From Akkermansiaceae bacterium (GTDB lineage Bacteria; Verrucomicrobiota; Verrucomicrobiia; Verrucomicrobiales; Akkermansiaceae), in assembly GCA_025457665.1 (NCBI GenBank), contig JALOTY010000003.1:62001-126000 (forward strand): a stretch of 64,000 bases of DNA, given 5' to 3'. The notes beneath the pieces are model-generated. The model was not told the origin of the DNA. It did no database searches and worked only from the letters and a program-made list of their open reading frames with translations. Shown here piece by piece: positions 27,928 through 36,560 of this stretch (positions within the stretch are counted from its first letter, which is position 1; each line of letters begins with the position of its first letter). The position numbers and the translations under genes were made by a program.

Positions 27928-28932
27928 TCACCAACGAATGGCGGCGGCAGCCCAGGTGAGTCCGGCACCGAAGACGACGAGCACGACATGCTCGCCTTTC
28001 TTGATGCGGCCGGAGCGATGGGCTTCATCGAGAGCGATCGCCACGGCGGCGGCCGAGGTGTTGCCGTACTTCTGCAGGTTGGTGAAGACGCGGTCGTAGG
28101 GGACATCGAGACGCTCGGCGATGGCATCGATGATCCGCAGGTTCGCCTGATGCGGGACGACGAGGGCAATGTCCTCGGGTTTGAGATTGGAGCGGGCGAT
28201 GACTTTTTCCGCCGACTCCTTCATGCGGGTGACCGCGTGTTTGAAGACCTCCTTGCCAAGCATCGACATCGTGGCGAGATGCTTATCGGCGTTTTCGATG
28301 GTGATCGGGCATGCCGAGCCACCGCCGGGGATGTTGAGCAAGTGGGTTTGGCGTCCATCGGTTCCCATTTCCGTGGCAAGAATCTCACCATCATCGGGAC
28401 CACTGGCCTTCCGCAACACGGCGGCTCCCGCGCCATCACCGAAGAGGATGCAGGTGCTGCGGTCGTCCCAGTTGACGAATGAGGAGAGCTTTTCGGCGCC
28501 GATGATCAGGGCGTTGGAAAAGGCACCGTCCGAGATCAGCCGTTTGGCGATCTTCATCGCATAAAGGAAACCCGAGCAGGCGGCGGAGATATCGAACGCC
28601 ACGGCACCGAAGGCCCCGAGGCGCTGCTGGACATAGCAGGCGGTGGCGGGAGTGAGGGTGTCGGGCGTGATGGTGGCGACGATGATCAACTCGATCTCCG
28701 CGGGATCCATCGCAGCTTGTTCGAGGGCACGGAGCGCGGCCTTGGTGGCGAGGTGCGAAGTGAACTCGTCATCGGCAGCGATGCGGCGTTCGCGGATGCC
28801 GGTGCGGGTGACGATCCACTCGTCGGTGGTGTCGACAAGCTTTTCGAGGTCGGCATTCGTGAGGACTTTCTCGGGGACGTAGCTTCCGGTGCCGGCGATA
28901 CAGACGGAGACTTGGGAGTGCTCTGCGCTCAT
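27928..28932 (-). CDS. fabH: Beta-ketoacyl-ACP synthase III
   Basis: 334 aa. It condenses acetyl-CoA with malonyl-ACP to start fatty-acid synthesis. The catalytic Cys is in DISAACSGFLYAMKIA (about residue 120), the His in VPHQANLR (about 261) and the Asn in GNTSAAAVAIAL (about 291). Length and spacing are typical. It lies between lysS and the POT gene on the same strand with a 75-bp gap to lysS. Confidence 0.96.
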   Translation of the reverse strand: MSAEHSQVSVCIAGTGSYVPEKVLTNADLEKLVDTTDEWIVTRTGIRERRIAADDEFTSHLATKAALRALEQAAMDPAEIELIIVATITPDTLTPATACYVQQRLGAFGAVAFDISAACSGFLYAMKIAKRLISDGAFSNALIIGAEKLSSFVNWDDRSTCILFGDGAGAAVLRKASGPDDGEILATEMGTDGRQTHLLNIPGGGSACPITIENADKHLATMSMLGKEVFKHAVTRMKESAEKVIARSNLKPEDIALVVPHQANLRIIDAIAERLDVPYDRVFTNLQKYGNTSAAAVAIALDEAHRSGRIKKGEHVVLVVFGAGLTWAAAAIRW

Positions 28933-29007
28933 TTCGCCGGGGAATCTGGCGAGTCCCCGCGCCTAGGGCAAGGCTTGTGATGGAGGGAGCTTTGGAGCGA
29001 CTTTCCG

Positions 29008-30483
29008 TTAGTCCTTTTTCTTCAGCAGCGGGAAGAGCACGACATCGCGGATGGTGGGTGCGCCAGTGAGCATCATGATGAGTCGGTCGATGCCGATGCC
29101 GATGCCGCCAGCGGGTGGCATGCCGCTTTCGAGGGTTTCGATGAAATCGTAGTCAACGCGTTGTTCCTCCTCGCCGCCGGCCTGGTGTTCGAGGCGGTCG
29201 CGCTGGACATCGGGGTCATTCAGCTCGCTGTAGCCCGGGCTGATTTCCTGGCCGTTGATGATGAGTTCGTAAACTTCCACCGTCTTGCCACCGGGAGTGA
29301 GCTTGGCGAGGGGGATCAATTCGCTGGGCACGCGGGTGACGAAGCAGGGATCGAAGCTGTGTTCCTCGACCTTCTTTTCGAAGACCTGTTGGATCACTTC
29401 ATAGTCTTCCATTTCCGGCGAGATCTGGACGCCGAGTTCCTCGCATCGGGCACGGCGTTGCTCGGGAGTGATGTCGAAGAAATCCTGGCCAGCGGCGGCT
29501 TTCACGAGGTCGTGATAGTTGGCGCGGCGCCAGGGGCGGGAGAGGTTGATGGTGCGGAGGACGGCACCTTCCTCATCCTTGTGTTCGATCTGGAGTCCGC
29601 CGCAGAAGGTCTCGGCCAGATGACAGACGAGGCTTTCCACCATGTCGGCCATGATCTCGAAATCCGCGTAGGCCTGATAGGCTTCGAGCATCGTGAACTC
29701 CGGGTTGTGACGGCGTGAAATGCCCTCGTTGCGGAAGTTGCGATTGAGTTCGAAGACCTTGGTGAAGCCACCGACGAGGAGGCGCTTGAGGAAAAGTTCC
29801 GGAGCGATGCGCAGCGTGAGTGGCATGCCGAGGGCGTTGTGGTGGGTCTCGAAGGGACGTGCCGCTGCTCCACCGGCGACACTTTGGAGCATGGGGGTTT
29901 CCACTTCCAGATAGCCACGGGCGTGGAAGAAATTCCGGATCTCCGCGACCATGCGGCTGCGGGTCACGAAGATTGCGGCGCTTTCCTCATTCGACATCAG
30001 GTCGAGGTGACGCTTGCGGTATTTCAATTCGCGGTCGGCGACGCCATGCCATTTGTCGGGCATGGGGCGGAGGGACTTCGAAAGGACGGTGAAGGAGCTG
30101 ACCTTGATCGTCGGTTCGCCCGTGCGGGTGACGAAGGTCTCGCCCTCGATGCCGATCCAGTCGCCGCGATCGAGGCATTCGAAGATCGCGAGTTGGTCGG
30201 CGCTGAGTTCCTTGATGGCGATGAATCCCTGGATCTGTCCGAGGACATCGCCGAGGTGGAAAAAGCAGGAGCGGCCCATGTTGCGGAGGCCGGTGATGCG
30301 GCCGGCGACTTTCACCTGGAGGCCCTCGGCGAAGGCATCGCGGAGTTCGGCGGGGCTGTGGGTGGTTTCGAAGGCGGAGCCGAAGGGGTCCACGCCAAGC
30401 TCGCGGAGTTTGCCGAGTTTCTCGCGGCGGACGGCGATGAGATCGGCTTCGGTCGAGTGGCTTTGCGGGGCGTCTTCGGGCAT
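29008..30483 (-). CDS. lysS: Lysyl-tRNA synthetase, class II
   Basis: 491 aa. The N-terminal OB-fold anticodon domain covers residues about 50-150 (VAGRITGLRNMGRSCFFHLG). The class II catalytic core has motif 1 (FFHARGYLEVETPML), motif 2 (FELNRNFRNEGISRRHNPEF) and motif 3 (PPAGGIGIGIDRLIMMLTG). It charges tRNA-Lys with lysine. The gene is complete and of normal length. Confidence 0.97.
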   Translation of the reverse strand: MPEDAPQSHSTEADLIAVRREKLGKLRELGVDPFGSAFETTHSPAELRDAFAEGLQVKVAGRITGLRNMGRSCFFHLGDVLGQIQGFIAIKELSADQLAIFECLDRGDWIGIEGETFVTRTGEPTIKVSSFTVLSKSLRPMPDKWHGVADRELKYRKRHLDLMSNEESAAIFVTRSRMVAEIRNFFHARGYLEVETPMLQSVAGGAAARPFETHHNALGMPLTLRIAPELFLKRLLVGGFTKVFELNRNFRNEGISRRHNPEFTMLEAYQAYADFEIMADMVESLVCHLAETFCGGLQIEHKDEEGAVLRTINLSRPWRRANYHDLVKAAAGQDFFDITPEQRRARCEELGVQISPEMEDYEVIQQVFEKKVEEHSFDPCFVTRVPSELIPLAKLTPGGKTVEVYELIINGQEISPGYSELNDPDVQRDRLEHQAGGEEEQRVDYDFIETLESGMPPAGGIGIGIDRLIMMLTGAPTIRDVVLFPLLKKKD

Positions 30484-30587
30484 GGCGGGGAGGCCTTTAG
30501 AACATCGGGCGCGGGACGTCCAACCTTGAGGAGGAAAAATCCGCGCGGGCGAATTTGGCAGAGCGGCGAAGTTTCAGAAGAATGGGC

Positions 30588-30615
30588 TTTACAATCCGGG
30601 TCGGAAACCTAGATT
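30588..30615 (+). promoter_or_regulatory. Candidate promoter of rpmJ
   Basis: TTTACA (30588-30593) is followed by 16 bp and TAGATT (30610-30615), a reasonable sigma-70-type pair about 70 bp upstream of the bL36 start. Sequence match only. Confidence 0.4.
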
Positions 30616-30686
30616 CCGCGGCCCCGTGCCGGGTGATGCCGATCGGGACACCCACCCGCACAAGCCATTTCCCAGACTCTCCGACC

Positions 30687-30851
30687 ATGAAAGTTCTTTC
30701 CTCACTCGCCTCCTCGAAGCGTCGTCACGCCGACTGCCAAGTGGTTTCCCGCAAGGGCACGACCTACGTGATCTGCAAGACGAACCCGAAATTCAAGGCC
30801 CGCCAAGGCGCGACCAAGGGCACCCGCCTTTCCAAGAAGGGTGTGAAGTGA
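30687..30851 (+). CDS. rpmJ: Ribosomal protein bL36, zinc-independent (YkgO-like) form
   Basis: 54 aa from ATG 30687 ([20 protein letters not shown]); longer upstream in-frame starts look non-coding. The core [20 protein letters not shown] ends KARQG, as in bL36. Canonical zinc-binding bL36 has four ligands, C-C-C-H. Here the first Cys position is His-like (RRHADC) and the final His is Phe (PKFK), so a zinc site is incomplete. This matches the YkgO-type paralogue that replaces the zinc form under zinc limitation. The C-terminal extension [14 protein letters not shown] is longer than usual. It is a single-gene unit with its own terminator. Confidence 0.93.
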   Translation: MKVLSSLASSKRRHADCQVVSRKGTTYVICKTNPKFKARQGATKGTRLSKKGVK

Positions 30852-30881
30852 TTCGGCAGACGGTAATATTTTCATGACAAG

Positions 30882-30901
30882 GGCGGCCTTCGGGCCGCCT
30901 T
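30882..30901 (+). terminator. Rho-independent terminator of rpmJ
   Basis: The 7-bp stem GGCGGCC/GGCCGCC encloses a TTCG tetraloop (30889-30892) and is followed by TTTTTT. It lies 31 bp after the rpmJ stop. Confidence 0.93.
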
Positions 30902-30921
30902 TTTTCTTTCCGGAAGGGCCT

Positions 30922-31695
30922 CTAAAGTCGGTCGAGCACCCGGGCTGCGCAGGCGAAGCCGAAGGCAGCGGTGAGGTGGGTCACCGAGCCGTAGCCCGCA
31001 TCACAGCCGATGGCACCGGACATTTCCGCCGGTCTTTCTCCGCTCACGCCGCCATCGCAGGTCGGGTAGCGGGCCGCTTCGTCGGAGAAAACGGCATCGA
31101 TCCCATAAAGCACCGGCTCGCCGCGGGCGGGAGAGCCCGGAAAGCCATACTCGGTCCGGAGTTTCCTGCGGACGGAGGCCAGCAGCGGGTCGCGACCGCC
31201 GCGGGCGAGGTCATCGATGCGGATGCGGGTGGGATCGATCCGCCCGCCGGCGGCGCCGGAGGTCACGGTCACGAGGGCGCGTTCGCGGCAGGCGGCAAGG
31301 AGGTGGCATTTCGCGCGGAGGGAGTCGATGGCATCAACCACGGCAGCAGGAGCCGTGTCGAGGATCGCGGCGGAGTTTTTTTCGGAGTAGAACTCGGGGA
31401 TCTCGGTGATGCGGATTTGCGGGTCGATGAGCCGCAGCCTTTCCGCCATGACCCTGACCTTGGACCGCCCGAACTGCCCTTCGAGGGCGTGGATCTGGCG
31501 GTTGGTGTTGGTGACGCAGAGATCATCGGCATCGACGAGAACCAGGTGCCCCACACCGGAGCGGGCGAGCGCTTCCGCGGTCCATGAGCCGACGCCGCCG
31601 ATACCGGCGACGATCACGGTGGCGGCTTGAAAGCGTTGAAAGACATCGAGGCCATAGAGCCGGACGATGCCGGCGAAGCGGGGATCGACGGTCAC
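30922..31695 (-). CDS. tcdA: tRNA cyclic-threonylcarbamoyladenosine synthase-like ThiF/E1 family protein
   Basis: 257 aa from GTG 31695, chosen because it places the Rossmann domain about 25 residues from the start; the longer open frame to 32037 overlaps the photolyase gene and is rejected. E1-like nucleotide-binding motif VIVAGIGGVGSWTAEALARS (residues about 25-44), then LVLVDADDLCVTNTNRQIHA, with the Asn/Arg/Gln residues typical of TcdA. The C-terminal part has DAVFSDEAARYPTCDGG and GSVTHLTAAFGFACAA. TcdA dehydrates t6A37 in tRNAs to cyclic t6A using ATP. Other ThiF-family roles are less likely. Confidence 0.88.
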   Translation of the reverse strand: MTVDPRFAGIVRLYGLDVFQRFQAATVIVAGIGGVGSWTAEALARSGVGHLVLVDADDLCVTNTNRQIHALEGQFGRSKVRVMAERLRLIDPQIRITEIPEFYSEKNSAAILDTAPAAVVDAIDSLRAKCHLLAACRERALVTVTSGAAGGRIDPTRIRIDDLARGGRDPLLASVRRKLRTEYGFPGSPARGEPVLYGIDAVFSDEAARYPTCDGGVSGERPAEMSGAIGCDAGYGSVTHLTAAFGFACAARVLDRL

Positions 31696-31738
31696 GGAGG
31701 AAAAGCTCTGGATTTCGGTGCCGCTTGTCCAACGGGAA

Positions 31739-33160
31739 TCAGCTCCGGGACTCTTTGTGCCGTTTGAACATGGCCAAGGTCCGGTCGCGTTCCTTGGAAT
31801 GCTCGACGCAGGGAAGCGGGTAGCCGCGGGCCAGGGGGAGGCCGTTTTCGGGGGGCTCGTGGAGACGTTTTGCCGGGACATCGCGCAGTTCCGGGATCCA
31901 GCGTTTGATGTAAACGCCATCGGGATCATGACGGGCGGACTGCGACCAGGGGTTCTGGATGCGGAAATAGGGAGCAGCATCGGCCCCCGTGCCGGCCGAC
32001 CATTGCCAACCGCCGTTGTTGGAAGCGATTTCCCCATCCACGAGGTGCTGCATGAAATGCGATTCGCCCAGACGCCAGTCGAGATGGAGGTCCTTGGTGA
32101 GGAACATGGCGGTGATCATGCGCAGGCGATTGTGCATGTGCCCGGTGGCGAGAAGCTCGCGCATGCCGGCATCGACGATGGGAAAACCGGTCATGCCCGA
32201 CTTCCAGGCTTCGAACTTGTCGTCCGGGGCAGCCCAGGGGAGTCCACGCCACTCGGGATTGAACTCGTGTTCGAGGACATGGGGAAAATGATGGAGGATC
32301 GCCATGTAGAACTCCCGCCAGGCCAGCTCCTTGATGAAAGTGTGGATGCCTTCGCGGGCCGACGAGCTCGGGGCTTTGTCCATGGCGGCTTGGGCCTTGG
32401 CGAAGATTTCCCGGATGGAAATCAGCCCGAAACGCAGGTCCTGGGAAAGCCGGGAGGTCCCATCGACAAAGGGCTGGTCGCGCCGCGACTTGTATCCGTG
32501 GAGGCGCTCGGCGATGGCGACCTTCAGCCGGTCCCGTGCGGCTCTTTCCCCGGCTTCGAGGATGCCCGTGGCGGCGGGAGGCAGTTTCCAATGGTCCAGA
32601 GTGGGCAGGGCTTCGGAGCGGATCTTCGAGGGTGTTCCGAGAGCACGGGGTTTTCCCTGCGATGCGGGTTTTTCCAAGCCCAGCCAATTGTTTGAATACG
32701 GAGTGTAGACCCGGTAGGGATCGCCACCCTTCGTGAGCACCTCGTGCGGGGCGTGAAGGGTGACGTCGTGCCAGCCATGACAAGAGACACCCCAAGCGGC
32801 GCAGGCCTTGTGGAGCCTGGCTTCGACGGCCTTGCCAAAGGGATCCGGGTCTTCGTTGAAATGAATCGCCACCGCGCCGGTCTCGCGAACGAGCTGGCCC
32901 AGAGCCTCAATGGCATCGCCATGGCGGATGATGAGGCGACCTTGGACCGTCTCAAGATTCCGCGCGAGAGAGGCGAGGCAATCGCAGAGGAACTGTTGCC
33001 TGTTAGATCCCGTCCACGAGTGCTCCGATTTCCATGTGCTGGCGATGTAAACCGGAATGACGCCGAGGCCCGAAGCCGCGGCGTGACGGAGAGCGGTATT
33101 ATCGGTGATCCGCAGGTCACGACGGAACCAGTGGATCACCACAGGGGATGTGGGGGGCAT
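31739..33160 (-). CDS. phrB: Deoxyribodipyrimidine photolyase (cryptochrome/photolyase family)
   Basis: 473 aa. N-terminal antenna domain (IHWFRRDLRITDNTALRHAA, VAIHFNEDPDPFGK). The C-terminal FAD domain has ELAWREFYMAILHHFP, NRLRMITAMFLTKDLHLDWR and DGEIASNNGGWQWSAGTGAD, with the conserved Trp-rich electron path. It repairs UV-induced cyclobutane pyrimidine dimers using light. An AP2-like small protein gene ends 6 bp upstream, so both are likely one transcript. The gene is complete. Confidence 0.96.
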   Translation of the reverse strand: MPPTSPVVIHWFRRDLRITDNTALRHAAASGLGVIPVYIASTWKSEHSWTGSNRQQFLCDCLASLARNLETVQGRLIIRHGDAIEALGQLVRETGAVAIHFNEDPDPFGKAVEARLHKACAAWGVSCHGWHDVTLHAPHEVLTKGGDPYRVYTPYSNNWLGLEKPASQGKPRALGTPSKIRSEALPTLDHWKLPPAATGILEAGERAARDRLKVAIAERLHGYKSRRDQPFVDGTSRLSQDLRFGLISIREIFAKAQAAMDKAPSSSAREGIHTFIKELAWREFYMAILHHFPHVLEHEFNPEWRGLPWAAPDDKFEAWKSGMTGFPIVDAGMRELLATGHMHNRLRMITAMFLTKDLHLDWRLGESHFMQHLVDGEIASNNGGWQWSAGTGADAAPYFRIQNPWSQSARHDPDGVYIKRWIPELRDVPAKRLHEPPENGLPLARGYPLPCVEHSKERDRTLAMFKRHKESRS

Positions 33161-33166
33161 GCGGCT

Positions 33167-33427
33167 TCAGGCGTTCGAGAGGATTTTCTCGACCTTGCGA
33201 AGCGTGGTATCGCTCAACTTGCCCTCGACCTTGCGGGACTTCGCGATGGTTTCCTTGATGTTGCCGAGGGCGGCCTCGGCCGCTTCCAGAGCTTTCTTTC
33301 CACCGCCATACTGCTTGTCGGAGAAGTATTTCGTGAAGGTCGCCCCGTTGCGGCTGATGCACAGGCGCCAACCTTGGAAAGCGGTGTTTTCGTAGGTGAA
33401 TCGGGTCAGGTTCCGCTTGGATTTCAT
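33167..33427 (-). CDS. Small AP2-like DNA-binding-fold protein
   Basis: 86 aa from ATG 33427; an ATG at 33475 would add 16 residues. The core AFQGWRLCISRNGATFTKYF then SDKQYGGGKKALEAAEAALG fits the three-strand-plus-helix AP2-type fold (GW..I.R.G....F.D..YGG...AL.AA). The basic C-terminal helix is KSRKVEGKLSDTTLRKVEKI. Bacterial single AP2-like proteins are small and mostly uncharacterised. It lies 6 bp upstream of the photolyase gene on the same strand. A regulatory role is only a guess. Confidence 0.75.
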   Translation of the reverse strand: MKSKRNLTRFTYENTAFQGWRLCISRNGATFTKYFSDKQYGGGKKALEAAEAALGNIKETIAKSRKVEGKLSDTTLRKVEKILSNA

Positions 33428-33688
33428 GGTTGCTTGCGGGTTGGGTGTGGATGTTTTCACAAAGCAAGATAACACCTGTCTGCCATTTGGCGACTCGTTT
33501 TCGTGAAAAATTGTTAGGGGGATTTACGGAGCGCCTGTTGGAGAGTGGAGACGGGGTTCCAAGGCGGAGTCAGGGACACAGGACGGAAACCTCGGCGGGC
33601 AGCGAGACGGGCGGGCGATGAGAACCGGGATCATTTTTCTCTTTTCAAACCGCGTCTGGGACCCTAGACCTCCGCGCGCCGGTGAAAC

Positions 33689-33765
33689 GGTGGCCGTAGC
33701 TCAGTTGGTAGAGCCCCGGATTGTGATTCCGGTTGTCGCGGGTTCGAGCCCCGTCGGTCACCCCA
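33689..33765 (+). tRNA. tRNA-His (anticodon GTG)
   Basis: The cloverleaf folds by eye. The acceptor stem is GTGGCCG (33690-33696) with CGGTCAC (33755-33761), including one G-U pair. The anticodon stem CCGGA/TCCGG (33716-33720 and 33728-33732) encloses TTGTGAT, with anticodon GTG at 33723-33725. The T stem is GCGGG/CCCGT around TTCGAGC. The extra G-1 (33689) faces C73 (33762), the identity mark of tRNA-His. CCA is encoded at 33763-33765. Confidence 0.97.
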
Positions 33766-33821
33766 CCTTTTGCATCGGGAATGGGAATTCCGGAAGCAAG
33801 GGGCGGATGGCGATCTGAATC

Positions 33822-34550
33822 ATGGTCGAGAATCTCGAAAGTCGTCTGGGTTACAAATTCCGCAATTCGCTGTTGTTGGCGGAGGCGATGACCCACCCAA
33901 GCCTGGCTTACGAGTCCAAGCGCCCGCATTTTGACAACCAGAGGCTGGAGTTCCTGGGCGATGCGGTGCTGCAATTGATCCTTACCGAGGATCTTTTCCG
34001 AATGTTCCCGAGCTTCCCCGAGGGGCAGTTGACGAAGCTGAGATCACGACTGGTTTCCAAGCGGGCTCTCGCGCGATTCGCCATGCAGATCGACCTGGGG
34101 GCCTACGTTCTTCTTGGCAAGGGCGAGGAAGCGACCGGAGGACGCCGGCGGACCTCGACCTTGGGCGATGCCTTCGAATCCCTCATCGGCGCGGTGTATC
34201 TGGATGGCGGCTTCGAATCGGCCCGCGGTCTGGTTTTGCGGCTTTTCCAGAAGGAGATCGAGGCACTGGCCGGAAGTCCGGAGGAAAAGAATCCCAAAGG
34301 CGAGCTGCAGGAGTGCCTGCAGGCGATCCGACCGGAAGCACCGGAATACGAGATTCTGGGCGAAAGTGGCCCGGACCACCGCAAGGTTTTCCAAGCGCGC
34401 GTCTGCTGGTGCGGCCGCGAACTGGCGCAGGGCCGGGGGAAAAGCAAGAAGGAGGCGGAGGCGAGAGCGGCCCTCGAGGCGCTGCGCACCCGGACCTGGG
34501 AAAAGGAAACAGCCCCCCGCCCGCAGGCCCCGGCAGAAAGCCCTGAATGA
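33822..34550 (+). CDS. rnc: Ribonuclease III
   Basis: 242 aa. The RNase III signature QRLEFLGDAVLQLILTEDLF (residues about 45-64) carries the catalytic Glu/Asp. The second motif is GDAFESLIGAVYLDGG (about 112-127). A C-terminal dsRNA-binding domain covers about 155-230 (NPKGELQECLQAI, then RGKSKKEAEARAALEALR). It cleaves double-stranded RNA in rRNA and mRNA processing. It is followed by rsfS 57 bp downstream on the same strand, so the two may be co-expressed. Confidence 0.96.
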   Translation: MVENLESRLGYKFRNSLLLAEAMTHPSLAYESKRPHFDNQRLEFLGDAVLQLILTEDLFRMFPSFPEGQLTKLRSRLVSKRALARFAMQIDLGAYVLLGKGEEATGGRRRTSTLGDAFESLIGAVYLDGGFESARGLVLRLFQKEIEALAGSPEEKNPKGELQECLQAIRPEAPEYEILGESGPDHRKVFQARVCWCGRELAQGRGKSKKEAEARAALEALRTRTWEKETAPRPQAPAESPE

Positions 34551-34607
34551 TTTCCATGGCCCTCAGCCGCAAAGAACCGCTAGGGTTCCGCGGACGGGCA
34601 CGAGACG

Positions 34608-34964
34608 ATGATGCAAACACAAGGCAAAGAACTGGCCATCGCATGCGCGAAGGCGGCGGCGGAGATCCAGGCGGAGGACATCAAGGTCTGGGACCTGAGG
34701 GGCCTTTCGACACTCACGGACTTCATGGTGGTGTGCTCGGGCAGCTCCATGCCCCACCTCCGGGCGGTGCTGCGGGATGTGAAGGGTCACGTGAAGGACT
34801 GGACCGGGGCGATGCCGGTAAATGCCGAGGGCAAGGCGGATTCCCGCTGGGTTGTGCTCGATTACATCGATGTCATGGTCCACGTCATGCACAGCGAAAT
34901 GCGCGACTACTACGGCATCGAGCAGCTCTGGGGCGATGCCAAGCCGGTGGCTTGGGAAGCCTGA
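34608..34964 (+). CDS. rsfS: Ribosome silencing factor RsfS
   Basis: 118 aa. Family pattern is complete: DIKVWDLRGLSTLTDFMVVC then GSSMPHLRAVLRDV, GKADSRWVVLDYIDVMVHVM and the C-terminal YYGIEQLWGDA. It binds ribosomal protein uL14 on the 50S subunit and blocks joining to the 30S subunit when nutrients are low. It follows rnc and precedes cinA on the same strand. Confidence 0.96.
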   Translation: MMQTQGKELAIACAKAAAEIQAEDIKVWDLRGLSTLTDFMVVCSGSSMPHLRAVLRDVKGHVKDWTGAMPVNAEGKADSRWVVLDYIDVMVHVMHSEMRDYYGIEQLWGDAKPVAWEA

Positions 34965-35022
34965 GCTGCGATAATCCGCCCCTGGGGGTGGACAAAGCCC
35001 GCTCATGGCGTAGGGGTGGCGC

Positions 35023-36255
35023 GTGAGAATCGAGGTCTTGAATACGGGCAGCGAATTGCTGCTGGGCACGCGGCTGAACACCCACGGCCAGTGGATGGGG
35101 CAGGAACTTTTCAAGCTGGGACTGCGCATCCAGAGGTTGGTGACCGTGCCCGATGGGGATGCGATCCGTGAGGCCCTTGCCGATGCTGTTAGAAAGGCCG
35201 ATGTGGTCTTGGTGACCGGGGGTTTGGGCCCCACGAGCGACGACATCACCCGCGAAGCTGCGGCGGCAGTGGCCGGGATCGAGCTGATCGAAGACGAAGC
35301 CGCGCTGCGTTCGTTAGAAGCCTTTTTCGCCAAGCGGGGGAAAGCCATGGCTCCGGACAATCGCAAACAGGCGCAGGTCCCCGTGGGGGCCGAGGTTTTG
35401 CCGAATCCGAATGGGACGGCTCCGGGAATCTACATTCCACCTCGCCTGAATGGGGCGGGAAATTGTGCGATTTTCCTCCTCCCGGGTCCGCCGCGTGAAC
35501 TCTATCCGCTGTGGCAGAACGAGGTGGTTCCAAAGCTCCGGGCACTGGCGGGAGGTGCAGCGGCGGAAGGGATGCTGCAACTGACCTTGGCCGGCGTGGG
35601 CGAGAGCGACCTGCATCAGGAAATCGATGCCGATCTCGCCCGCATTTCCGGGCTGGAGGTGGGCTATTGTGCGCGGCTGAGTGAGGTCGATGTCCGGCTG
35701 ATCGGCACGCCTGCCGCCATCGAAGCGGGTCGGGCGCGGGTGATGCAAAGTTTCGCCACGCATTGTTTTTCCGAGGCGGGGGAATCGCTCGAAAGCGTGG
35801 TTGTCCAGGGGCTGGCAGCGAGGGGCTTGACCCTGGCCACGGCCGAAAGCTGCACGGGAGGATTGATCGCCAATCGCCTCACCGACGTTCCCGGAGCCAG
35901 TGCCGTGCTGACACATGGCTGGGTGACTTATGCCAATGCGGCCAAGGCCTCCGAACTCGGGGTTTCTGCGACGGATTTGGAAACGCATGGGGCGGTGAGC
36001 GAAGAGGTGGCACGGCAGATGGCGGAGGGGGCTCTGCGGGAATCGGGCGCGGACGCCGCCATCTCGGTAACCGGCATCGCCGGGCCCACGGGGGGGACCG
36101 ATGCCAAACCGGTCGGAACCGTCTTCATCGGCCTCGCCCGCCGCGGTGGGGAAACGCTGGTCCAGCGGCAACTCCACGTTCGCGATCGTGCTGGCTTCAA
36201 GCGCTCGGTCAGTCAGGCGGTTCTTGATCTGATCCGTCGCGAACTCCTTGGATAA
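35023..36255 (+). CDS. cinA: CinA-like protein with NMN deamidase (PncC) domain
   Basis: 410 aa from GTG 35023. The N-terminal COG1058/MoCF domain covers residues about 1-170 (NTGSELLLGTRLNTHGQWMG, VLVTGGLGPTSDDITREAAA). The C-terminal PncC domain covers about 260-405 (TLATAESCTGGLIANRLTDV, GAVSEEVARQMAEGALRESG, SVTGIAGPTGGTDAKPVGTV). The C-terminal domain deamidates NMN to NaMN in the pyridine nucleotide cycle, and the N-terminal domain is linked to ADP-ribose hydrolysis. It is thus functionally related to the NAD+ operon at 49-57.7 kb although not next to it. Confidence 0.95.
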   Translation: MRIEVLNTGSELLLGTRLNTHGQWMGQELFKLGLRIQRLVTVPDGDAIREALADAVRKADVVLVTGGLGPTSDDITREAAAAVAGIELIEDEAALRSLEAFFAKRGKAMAPDNRKQAQVPVGAEVLPNPNGTAPGIYIPPRLNGAGNCAIFLLPGPPRELYPLWQNEVVPKLRALAGGAAAEGMLQLTLAGVGESDLHQEIDADLARISGLEVGYCARLSEVDVRLIGTPAAIEAGRARVMQSFATHCFSEAGESLESVVVQGLAARGLTLATAESCTGGLIANRLTDVPGASAVLTHGWVTYANAAKASELGVSATDLETHGAVSEEVARQMAEGALRESGADAAISVTGIAGPTGGTDAKPVGTVFIGLARRGGETLVQRQLHVRDRAGFKRSVSQAVLDLIRRELLG

Positions 36256-36273
36256 ATCCTCAGTGATTCACTG

Positions 36274-36560
36274 TTATTCACAAGCACGGCAGAAAAACGC
36301 AGAAATGCTTCCCGACCGAAACCCCGGATGCTGACCCTGCACCCCCCCCAGCCGATTTCTCTGACTTTGGGTTGGGGATAAGTTGTGAATATCGATGAAA
36401 GCGATTGATCACAAGGGGTTTGCGTTCTGAGGAAGAAGCTCATCTCACGACCGAGCAACGCACCAATCGAGCGCTGCCCGCTTGGAGCAATGAGGATTCG
36501 CCGCGAGTGCTTCAACAGCGTTCGCAGAGAGATCTGCCAGTCATTCCCAAGTTATTCACA
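36274..36560. other. DnaA-box-like cluster between cinA and hisH
   Basis: Two exact TTATTCACA sites lie at 36274-36282 and 36552-36560. The second overlaps the hisH stop codon. A third site with one mismatch, TGTGAATAT (36384-36392), is preceded by GGGGATAAGT. All fit the DnaA consensus TTATnCACA. The 296-bp gap 36256-36551 otherwise shows no gene. The spacing (about 110 and 168 bp) is looser than a typical oriC core. Confidence 0.45.

Noticed and set aside
27106..28482. 458-residue plus-strand open frame
   Set aside because: It mirrors the POT transporter and fabH, both clear on the minus strand.
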